Below the pieces are notes generated by a model. It did no database searches and was not told the origin of the DNA. It was given only the letters and a program-made list of their open reading frames with translations. This document shows positions 12,613 through 21,599 of a stretch of 64,000 nt of DNA, piece after piece. The position numbers were made by a program, and so were the translations under genes. The stretch's first letter is position 1; each line of letters starts with the position of its first letter. Source of the stretch: Siphonodentalium dalli (lineage: Eukaryota; Mollusca; Scaphopoda; Gadilida; Siphonodentaliidae); assembly GCA_032622095.1 (NCBI GenBank), contig CP136068.1:15109729-15173728 (forward strand), written 5' to 3'.

Positions 12613-12755
12613 GAAATAAATACACGATGTAGAGGTGTGTATGGTCAAGTTGTACCACAAAAAACTGATTGTAGGACGACGCGTAGCGGAGTCCTACAAT
12701 CAGTTTTTTGTGGTACAACTTGACCATACACACCGATACACCGTGTATTTATTTC
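12613..12755. repeat. Near-perfect 65-bp palindrome with 13-nt loop
   Basis: The arms 12613-12677 and 12691-12755 are reverse complements with about three mismatches. The inner 44 bp or so, including 'tcaagttgtaccac' and 'ctgattgtaggac', pair perfectly around a loop of 'gacgcgtagcgga'. A hairpin this long and this little diverged is probably young or maintained, unlike its eroded surroundings. Confidence 0.9.
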
Positions 12756-13655
12756 TTTTGTAATACGACTGAAAGTTTATGGTCACAATTCGACTGAATA
12801 GTCAACGAAATACTGCGCTTTTTCGGTCTCAGGTGAGAGAACATTTCGTGGTGTAATTCGTATTGGGCGTACTCGATTTCTTTGCATGGAGTACTCTGGT
12901 AATGTCTTGTCTTGTTATGAAATTCCCCCGTTGACTTTTCGAGGCACCTCTACTAGAAATAATCGTTGTGATTGGCTAAAAAACGATGTGTTTTCAGCGG
13001 CGCCCGTGCGTTTCATTTAAATTGTACAGGAAATACGATTTCGGTCATTTCTGTTTTGAACGTTGTTGGGACAACATGAATCTGATCATCGACTATGGAC
13101 CATTTTCCTTACACAAAGCGATCTAAATGATCTAGTTTACTAAACTAATCTTATTCCCCTTCTGTATACTGGTGAACAAACGCTTTCATTTTCAACTTGA
13201 TTCCGAAATATCGAATATGATCGAGATTCGAATCGACGAATGCACAGCCCGGCCCCATGGATGTATTTTGTCATTTAATATACTTATTAAGTAACTTTCT
13301 TTGGTCGTAACATATATCAGTATACCATAACATCATTTGGACCATATTCATTGGCAACCAAATTGGTTTCAAGCGACAAATCGCTAGAAAATTCGCAAGA
13401 TTGTCAAGATGTAGAAAAATTCAAAGGGTTACGGGTGCGGGTGTACTCCGTTGATGCCCCGTTTGCGCGGAGTTAGAAAAGACGGGAAAAGTCGCGTGCA
13501 GCGATCTGAATTAACCGATTTTTTTCGTGGTACAATTGGAAAAAGTAGAATTGTACCACAAAACTGGAACGAGATAGCCATGGTAACTCGGGCCACTGGC
13601 CAATCAGGACATGGCTTTTAAGCATAGTTAGGCAGGGTCGTATTACAATTCAGGT
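12613..13655. mobile_element. Foldback-like insertion in the right arm
   Basis: A block of about 1.04 kb with no counterpart in the left arm. It begins with a long palindrome (12613-12755). A sequence reading 'ttttgtaatacgac' at 12756 is mirrored by 'gtcgtattacaat' at 13639, which is consistent with terminal inverted repeats. A second small inverted repeat on the theme 'gtggtacaatt' lies at 13527-13559 and shares its core with the palindrome. The interior has higher GC, with an inverted CCAAT-type motif (gattggct) near 12973, and no open reading frame of note. It is best read as a non-autonomous DNA element; the class is undetermined. Confidence 0.55.
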
Positions 13656-14799
13656 TGACTTAGATCTTAACGGGCAGTTATTCTAGCAAAATTATATTTC
13701 ATCTCGCATTAGGATAAGATTAATATTTGTATTCTCTAGACACATAGCAATTATACTGGTTCAATACACAACAGCGATCACTCACTATGTCCCAATCGAA
13801 TGGATTGATTTCATGAAACCGCTTGGGTCACGCTATGTTTTGATGACGGTAGTTTTCCGGTTGAACTAGAATGGGATATGTGCCACGATTTATCGATTAA
13901 AATATCAAATCTTGAAGTCAGATACACAGGCTGGTTGTGTTACATAAAGAATTGAAATGTTAAGACAAAGCATGACATAAAGTGGTGTTTATGCAATTTT
14001 GGCCAGTAAAACCAATGATCTAATATCGATCGTATATAGAAATAAAATTAATTTGAGTCGAAGATATCTTCTGTGAACGTTTAGGTGAACAGGTCATCCT
14101 GAAATAAAATTTAAAAATTTAGTATGAATTCAATTTATGGTTGCAGTATCTCAATAGTGACCTACACGTTACAGCATATATGTACCTATCAAAGATGGGC
14201 GCATTTGTCTCTATATCGACACGAAGATATCAGCATATCACACACTGATTAAAACATTTGTTGGGAGTTTTGTTGCGATAGTGAATGCTGTGTGATTATA
14301 TAGTATGACCATGTATACCAAATGGAATGCCATATATGCAATACTATACATTCTTTATATCGCACTAGATGATATTCACGTGGCTTTATTTCTGGAATCC
14401 TGAGTAAGACTATGAATAGTGTAGAAATTATGATAGCAATGTTCATTGTTGAGCGCTGATTAAAATCGAAAGTTTCCGCACATGTTCCATCAATATGTCA
14501 GCACGTGCCGTTATATCGATATAACAAGCCGGGTTGATTGCACATTTATCGGCCAGTTATTCTTGTACGCTTAATTAGACACAATCCGAAGTGAAAATTC
14601 GTTTCATTCAACGATATAAAAATACAGTATATATAATACCTGTATATGTGCCAATGGTAGGTCTATCGATATTTTTTGCGGGTGGAATCGGTGGTAGATA
14701 TAAGCATATATAGACCAAATAGACCAAATATTATTATCCAGAACAAGAATATCATACAGCACTTATACCGTTAAATACACAGTCACTGGCTATAATTTT

Positions 14800-15110
14800 A
14801 ACCAATGCAATTCATTGTAAATCACGGGTCACATAGGTTTACTGTGATGAATTGATAATTGGCCATGATAATACCAAAGTAATGTTAGTTTTAAAATATA
14901 GATGTTACTTGTGTGTGTCAAACGCGCTTGTAAAACTAACGCAAACAGTGCAAATCACGGTTTACCTGGGTTTACTGGGGTAAATTGAGAATTAACCATG
15001 ATAATGCAAAAGTAATGTGAGGTTTTACATTGATTCTACTAGGGTGTTTCAAAAACATGCTGATAAAACCAATTTCACTGGGGAAAAACTGTATCACCAG
15101 AATCGATTCT
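14800..15110 (+). repeat. Two units of a ~135-bp tandem repeat
   Basis: Units carry 'gtaaatcacg', 'gggtttactgggg', 'gataataccaaagtaatgt' and 'attctactagggtgtttca'. The same unit forms a longer tandem at 20870-21240. The two blocks, in the same orientation, bracket the 15.1-20.9 kb interval that holds the unassigned coding segments and the L1/Tx1 LINE. Confidence 0.75.
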
Positions 15111-15209
15111 ATCGCCCGTTTGTTCCGTCTCTATCGGCGTTGAGATCCGACTCCATTTCGACTTTTTAACTTTTTCTAGAGAGTTTTGGGCGCCATTTTC
15201 ACAGAAAAG

Positions 15210-15725
15210 ATGACACAAAGGTACGTTTTAAACTATTATTATTGATGTATGAAAGGTTCATAGCAATTTGGTAATCATATCTATGCAATCGATGTTGTGT
15301 TACGTGCATATATCCACACATTTAGACCATATATAACTTGAGCGTGGGCATTTCCTATGTAAAATCAATGTATCATTCAACGCTGCAAATTCGGTCTATT
15401 CGCCTGTAAATCCAGTCGGAAATGATCAAGACGTATTTTGCAGTCTAATGTACCAGTTTTGGATGTCTGTGCATGGCTTTCGAATTCATATCATTATAAA
15501 GGTTGCCTCTAAATCTTTTGAATTATTTTCTTCAGAATTTATCCTGCAATCGGTGGCGCGATGTTGAGTCTGGAGGACTCGATGTTCTTACTTATTGCCA
15601 AAGCTGTGCCCGATGTGGGTGATAAACTGGGAATGGCCGTGCCTTCACCCAGGGGGGTTGAGATATATAAATATTATATGTTATTATGGCTGTGGCATGA
15701 GTATAAGATTATAGCCACTTTATAG
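15210..15725 (+). CDS. Candidate two-exon start of an unknown gene (possible death-fold N terminus)
   Basis: A GC-richer leader with 'gggcgccattttc' precedes an ATG at 15210. An 11-nt coding stretch ends at a good donor (gtacgt, 15221). The acceptor 'tttcttcag' at 15527-15535 opens a segment that stays in frame with it and is open to a TAG at 15723 (66 residues), starting MTQRIYPAIGG. The stretch SMFLLIAKAVPDVGDKLGM is hydrophobic-helical and loosely resembles the start of a death-domain-like fold; that is a guess from residue pattern only. The frame may splice onward before the stop. It converges with the minus-strand frame at 15773-16537 and is flanked by the ~135-bp repeats, so it could be a host exon or part of an uncharacterised element. 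Confidence 0.3.
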
Positions 15726-15772
15726 TTTCCTATTATTATACATATATGTATATATATTTTGCATGTTCTATG

Positions 15773-16537
15773 TTAAATCATAGCTTTTGCAATAAACTGA
15801 TTGATTGAATAAATCAACCTCTCCAAGCTGTGTCCCAAATCCCATTGCAATCTTTTTCCTGTGCAAAATTTTTTTATACGAGACGTCGTTTGGCTGCAAT
15901 TTGGAAATGTTCTATATATTTGACCAATGATTCCGAGTTTGTTGCATTCACTGTCAGAAGAATTTAATTCTGTCCTAAATATTTTTAAACTGGGGCACAA
16001 AGTTAATTCGGGCATCGTTTGTAGCAACACTTTCCCAATCCTGGTACCCTGCACATTTCGGCCCTCCCGCAAACCGAATGAATTCGGAATGAAATAGTGT
16101 GTAGCCACAGTCCAGAACTGTTGTACCTCCGGAATATATCGTACACTTGTTGCACCATCGGATTGAAGGAATCGTAAAACATCTAGAAATAGCTGAAATG
16201 AGACATTATTTATAGGGAATGTCCCGAGGCTAATTGTCGAAGAAAAGACATGTAGTCTGGAAAGCCATTCTAGGTTGCATATAATATGCAAATACAAAAT
16301 AATTCCGCATCTAAAATGCACAAAATAGGCATAAACTATGATAAACTATGCTGGTTCAAACTATGACTGTTACATCACTAACTCAAAGTGCAAAACTTGG
16401 GCGTGATACCATTGCTCTAATAAAATAGCAGCACAAGTCACCCGATCTAAATTGATGGAATCTATCAATTCCGTGCTCAGAATACTCATTAAAGTGGCAT
16501 ATACTATGCCAAATTGTGCACGACCATGGAAATGGTG
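15773..16537 (-). CDS. Unrecognised two-exon-like coding segment
   Basis: On the minus strand, 16193 down to 15773 is open for about 139 codons, unusually long for DNA this AT-rich. It begins exactly after a good acceptor (tctcatttcag) and reads LFLDVLRFLQSDGATSVRYI through ATHYFIPNSFGLREGRN to QFIAKAMI and a stop. Upstream, 16537-16379 is open for 53 codons (including LIDSINLDRVTCAAILLEQW) and ends at a possible donor (gtgatg) in matching phase 0, which would leave a 192-bp intron. I do not recognise the protein. It is mixed alpha/beta in flavour, with no transmembrane segment and no zinc-finger pattern. It could be a decayed host gene fragment or a transposon-encoded protein. Confidence 0.35.
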
Positions 16538-16539
16538 TT

Positions 16540-17140
16540 ACTGGCCTCGATAGATCAGGCCATTCACAATTAACATAGGCATATATTATGCCGATATATT
16601 TATCACGTCGTTCCCTGATGAAATTCCGTGTTATCACTATCATACTGTAGTGGAAAAGTGAATCGAAACATATGCTCAATCTAAATTATGACTATCCAGG
16701 CGATGTAGGACATGGAACACGGACCACTGATATGTTGTTTGATTGTTTGGTATATTTCACAATAAAAAAATTCAAGCTATCTGCGTCTTTTAAATGGAGT
16801 ATTATTTCTGGTAAGAGGCCAGTTATCTTGTCCACTATCCCAGTTATCTCGTTAACTGGATCGCATCAATCTACATTCATATTGGAGTCGATCGTGTCGG
16901 TAAATAATGACCTCCTGGAATGAACATTCTTAATTGGTGTGTTTTTTTTAAACTTTGGCACATGGACTTACTAATAAATGATATTCTGCCGCAGACACAA
17001 CTTCAAGCGACATTGTTTCTTCGTTCAGCACGAATTCTGCATCGCCCTGTCTCAGTTCCTTCCCTTGCACCCAAAACGAACGATTCTTTATCTATGCATG
17101 GTTTCTACCCAACGACTCAACGTCATCTCCCACCAGAATA
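16540..17140. other. Spacer without recognisable gene
   Basis: Open frames at 16672-16923 and 16920-17141 show no family motif and no matching RT-LINE sequence. The 5' boundary of the L1/Tx1 LINE lies near 17141, where RT homology starts abruptly. Confidence 0.4.
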
Positions 17141-19500
17141 ACACGGTCATATTGCCGAAAGTTTAAATACCGTACTACCAAACATCAATCCTGATCAGAC
17201 TGGATTCCTAAAAGGCAGATATATCGGCGACAATAGAGGCTAATATATGACATTATTTATAATACGAAAATAAAAAATGAGTCAGGGCTTCTTCTTCTCG
17301 TTGACTTTGAAAAGGCATTTGATTCTGTGTCATGGAAATTTCTACATAAATGCTTTGATATGTTTAATTTCGGTGACTCGATTAAAAAATGGATCTCAGT
17401 GTTCTATAAAAATATAAATTCTTCTGTTCTCGTTAATGGGCATATATCACAATATTTTATTATTTTTCGAGGCTGTCGAAAAGGAGCCCAATTTCACCCT
17501 ATATTTTTTTAATATGCGCGGAAGTGCTAGCACTCATGGTTAGAAATAGAAATATTAAAGGTATAACCCTCGGTGGTGAAGAATACAGATTAACCCAATA
17601 CGCAGACGACACGACACTCATCCTAGACGGCAATGAAACAAGTGTAAAAGAAGCAGATCACATTCTTGACGTTTTCGCACAAATTTTTGGTTTATGGATC
17701 AACCCTAGTAAATGTCAGGCGTCGTGGATTCGTTGTTATACCGGGCGAAGTGACCATATATGCCCAGACCTCAATATAAAAATTTCAGATTCTTTCAACC
17801 TACTTGGTATCCGCTTTAATACAAACTTAAACTCAATGTCAGATAATTATGAAAAAAAATTCGACGACATAACAAGATCCATTGAAATTTGGAAGCACAG
17901 ATTACTTACCCCGCTAGGTAGAATAACGGTGATTAAATATCTCATACTCCAAAAACTTACTCACCTATTTATATCGCTCCCCAACCCAGAACCACAATTT
18001 GTACATAGACTAGAATCATTGTTTTTTAACTTTGTGTGGGGCAGCAAGCGTGACCGAGTCGAGAGAATACTGTTATGCCAAGACTATAAACAAGGTGGCC
18101 TCAAGATGGTAGATATTAAAAACTTCATCACTTCCATGAAAATAACATGGATCAGGCGTTTGGTGAACAAAAGCTCTAAATGGACCCCATTGACAGAACT
18201 CCCTATTCTTAAAGACCCTTTTTTCCTCACCTATCATTATTCATATTTTATCAGTAAAGCTAAAAATAAGTTCAAAATAACTTCTGGCGCGACATAATTA
18301 TAGCATGGGCAAATTTCCTAGAGAAAAATATTAGAAATGTAAACATATCTACATGCACTCTCTGGAACAACGCCAATATAAAAATGAATGGAAGCCCTAT
18401 CAATTTTGCTGCATGGCGCAAAGAGGGAATATATTTTGTACACGATCTGTTACAAGAAAGCGACAATTTCCGTACGACTGAAACGATATACTCAACTTAC
18501 AAAATTCGTACAAACTTCCTTATCTTAAATAGTATCCGACAACAGCTTATCTTTTACTTAAACAAAATCTCAAAACCCATTGTCCGAAGCCCGATGCCCA
18601 CCCTCCCAGATAATTTCGTGACCCTACTCAGAAATCCTCGCGGAGGACGCGATTTCTATGACATATTGAACCACGATTGCCAAGTACCAACTTCCCATGC
18701 AAAATGGCAAATAGAAATAGGCGAAGAAGAAATTGACTGGAATATATACAATAAACTACCATTTTCCACGACGCCTGGCACAAAGCTTCAATTGCTTCAG
18801 TGTAGAATTAACTCTAGAATTATATCAACTAATAGCTTCCTAAAAATAGCCAAAATTCGACAAGATGACACATGCGTGCGTTGCAAAGACAAGAAGGAAA
18901 GCATATCACATATATTTTGGGAATATGAACACGTTCAAACTTTTCTGACAGACATTCATGGGGTAACCAAAACAACGTCAAATTGCGAGCGACTAAACGA
19001 ACGATGATAATTGGGTCCTGCTGTGTAAATGACAATTATACCACTAATTTATTCTGGCTTTTAGTAGTACAATATATCTATATAACAAAATTCACACTAG
19101 AAAAATTAACAATTTCGTCATTCCAAAGAGATTTACGCTTTCGATATAAATGTGAAAAATATAATGAACGCCGTGAATTTAAATTTGAAGAGTTCGAAAA
19201 AGACTGGTTCTTGTTCAAATTTGCCGTGAAAGAAAATGCACAATAATTACTCCTATCACCAGAAATGTTATTATTGCTACTATTATATTACTCCTACTAT
19301 TCATAGCCGTCCTTAGTTGGCCATGAATGAATACAGAAATGTCGACCAGAGCACATAACTAATTATTACTTCCATTGTGTATATATATACCCACATCACA
19401 TGTTCTTATACTCTGTTAAATAAATTATATCTACTTGTTCACCACCGATAACAGCCGACCTTCACCCACGGGACTAAGGCTAGGTTCACACACCTCGACA
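17141..19500 (+). mobile_element. 5'-truncated L1/Tx1-type LINE
   Basis: The element begins inside the RT domain at SLNTVLPN.NPDQTGFLKGRY, so the endonuclease and first ORF are missing, as is usual for incomplete reverse transcription. The RT palm, thumb and a long C-terminal domain follow on the + strand to 19246. The 3' untranslated region after it is AT-rich and runs to about 19.5 kb. The wording of the RT motifs (DQTGF.KGRYIGDN, LLVDFEKAFDSV, YADDTTL) is that of the L1 superfamily including Tx1, unlike the CR1/jockey copies elsewhere in the window. It lies between two blocks of the ~135-bp repeat. Confidence 0.88.
17145..19246 (+). pseudogene. L1/Tx1 ORF2 protein, RT plus C-terminal domain
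   Basis: RT blocks in order: HIAESLNTVLPN, DQTGFLKGRYIGDN, then FLLLVDFEKAFDSVSWKFL near 17.3 kb (catalytic Asp), and FRGCRKGAQ where the family has FRGCRQGDP. The longest intact stretch, 17524-18297 (257 residues), begins at AEVLALMVRNRNIKGITL and holds QYADDTTLILDG with the two catalytic Asp residues, then LLGIRF and a thumb-like helix-rich segment (PLGRITVIKYLILQKL). 18384-19007 carries the tail, with a CVRCKDKKESISHIFWEYEH zinc-knuckle-like block. 18983-19246 closes it (RFRYKCEKYNERREF). Frameshifts near 17.23, 17.51, 18.30 and 19.0 kb disable it, but much sequence is intact, so it is younger than the 0.5-2.9 kb LINE. Confidence 0.88.
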
Positions 19501-20870
19501 AATTGCACGCCAAATTTCCACACGATTGGTCAAATTAAAGCTAATTCCTGCACATATGAATGATATATCTTGAATTCTTAATGTATATTATTTTAGCATT
19601 AGAACATATGATTTTAGATACTAAACACAAACACTGATTACACAGTTGACCCTTAAAAATATTTTATATTGTATGTCTGAAATCTCTAAAATTCCATGAG
19701 CGCATATATATTTCCAGACTTCGAAACTGTCCAATATATAATAGACGGCAATGACTCAAAATAATACTCGTAATTTATACTCCATATTTAGCAAATCTTT
19801 GACATGTAAGTCAAATGCTACGTATTCCCCTGACAGGGTATCCCGGTTCGTGAACGTGGCCTCAGTCGGGATTGGATGTAAGTCACGTATGAAAGCTGGT
19901 ATGTCTGTAGAGAGCGCAAGACAGAGCGATAGGCGTGTGTCTGCATATTAATGCATTCTTTAGATGTAACTTGTATTAGCTATGTATACGTATGTTCAAA
20001 TGTTATTCAATAAAAATATTATTAAAAAAAGAAAAAGAATAACAAGGTCATCATAAGAATGTGAATCTTCAAAATTTCTATCGTGATTTTCAACGACGGA
20101 AAACTTCTTCTTGCAACAATAGCATCTGATTCTCTGGAAATAGAGAGATATTAGTGGGAGACTACAGAAGCTATTTGCAATGATGAACTTACGATTGAAA
20201 TTTAACTGTACAAATGTTTGACACAGATAGTCAAGAAACATGTATAAGCTTCGGTGGAGTCCAAAATAAGTTTTGAAGCTCCATGTGCATTTACTGTTGC
20301 ATTACTCTGTCTTAAAATCAGAGTAATTTCGTGTCGATTGAACCGGCAATCGAACCGGAACCTATTAATTTGGGGTGAGAAAGAGTCGGAACCAAAAATT
20401 ATAGAGTCGAAACCCACGTGTTACTTTACAATTACGCGTTTTACTGATTGTTTTTTACTTTTCCAAATAGTTTGATGTGTCAGGATTGAACATATGTGAT
20501 CAACTATTACATAAATCGTATTGAAACAGACGAGAACATCTCTTGCTTCATACTATTTCGAAGATTAAGGTGATGTTTTGCAAAAGTATCAACACAATAC
20601 GACTGATCATCACGTAAAATTTACATTAATGTGTGATATGGAGAGTGTTTCCATTCTGGATCATTGAAATTAATGTTTCTTGGATATAGATCCACTGAAG
20701 TATGTGTGGAGAACTATTTTAAAACTATATACTTAAAATTTTCCTGAATGTTGTCCTTATTTTTCACATTTTTGTCATTCAAAATGGTTGAACAATCAGT
20801 AAATGTAACAATAGGGTCGGAACGGAAATAGCGGTAGAATTGATTTTGGTGAAACAGTTCCCACCCAGTG
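19500..20870. other. Spacer without recognisable gene
   Basis: Open frames here (for example 19751-19951 and 20254-20475) have no recognisable motif and overlap on opposite strands. I see no RNA gene or clear mobile element in it. Confidence 0.4.
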
Positions 20871-21240
20871 ATTATAAACCAGTGTAAATCACGCTTTACA
20901 TGGGTTTAATGTGGTGAATTGAGAATACAGCATGCATGATAATACCAAAGCAATGTGATGCCTATATACGCTGGTAAAACCAATATAAATCAGTGTAAAT
21001 CACGCGTTGCATTGGATTTACATGATGGGTGAATTTATAACTCACCATGATACTACCAAAGTATTGTGAAGCTTTCATTGATTATACTATACGGTGTTTC
21101 AAACACGCTGGTACAACCAATGTAAACTAGGTATATTGCGGTTTAAATGGTGTTGCTGGGGTGAGTGGGAATTCACCATGCTAATACAGAAGGAAGTGGA
21201 GGCTTATATTGATTCTACTAGGGTGTTTTACTATGTATAC
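20870..21240 (+). repeat. ~135-bp tandem repeat, about three units
   Basis: Three units start near 20880, 20990 and 21110. Shared blocks are 'gtaaatcacg', 'gggtttaatgtggtgaattg', 'gataataccaaag' and 'attctactagggtgttt'. It is the same unit as at 14800-15110. A similar degenerate tail continues to about 21430. The units contain no conserved open frame. Confidence 0.8.
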
Positions 21241-21506
21241 CTGAGCACACCAGGGCAAATTCTGATTGATTATAAATTCTGATTTTACAACCGTAACATC
21301 TGTAATATGGGACAGTTCTGTCATAGTGTTTTAGAGTCAACCAATATAAGTCACACATTGAGTTGGTAAAAGCATGGTAACTTTTGAATTTACCAGTGTG
21401 TTCTCCAGCTACACTAGTCTTGCCATCGTAAATACTAATCGGGCAGTTATTCTAGAATACACGAATGTACATATATATCTATAGAAGTATCTAGACAAGT
21501 ACCGTT

Positions 21507-21592
21507 CAGATACACGAATATAGGTACACACATTTGTATAAAACACGAATTAACGTTCATCAATTAAATTTGTGTATCTGAACAATAATTTA
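21507..21592. repeat. Short inverted repeat
   Basis: 'gttcagatacacgaat' near 21506 pairs with 'aatttgtgtatctgaac' near 21568. The motif 'gggcagttattctaga' directly upstream at 21440 is also found at the edges of modules in the giant inverted repeat, so this may be a small MITE. Confidence 0.5.
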
Positions 21593-21599
21593 ATTATTA

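Larger units (their letters stand above)
3480..14640. repeat. Giant composite inverted repeat (foldback-like), about 11 kb
   Basis: Sequence at 3480-3970 reappears as reverse complement at about 14160-14640. 5510-5720 matches 13930-14165, 6060-6340 matches 13660-13930, and 6345-6660 matches 12330-12620. Inside these outer arms a ~155-bp tandem array runs forward (6720-9310, plus 9755-9880 and 10725-10785) and then backward (about 10800-12280). A non-repeat interruption containing 'cttctcgtcgatttattac' occurs in both halves (about 7355-7440 and 11645-11730). The two halves are therefore inverted copies of each other and not independently grown arrays. Each arm has its own later insertion (3985-5505 on the left, 12613-13655 on the right). 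Long terminal inverted repeats made of internal subrepeats are the hallmark of foldback-type DNA elements; no transposase is visible inside, so an element identity is inference. Confidence 0.75.
12290..14640 (-). repeat. Right outer arm of the giant inverted repeat
   Basis: Reverse-complement counterpart of 3480-6700, interrupted by a 1-kb insertion at 12613-13655. The match resumes on either side of the insertion: 12470-12612 pairs with 6345-6490 and 13660-13930 pairs with 6060-6340. Short blocks around 12270-12400 and 14640-14790 are also inverted with respect to one another (both contain 'accaaat'/'ttctaggtaata'-type sequence), so smaller inverted modules are nested inside the arm. No coding region was recognised. 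Confidence 0.65.
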
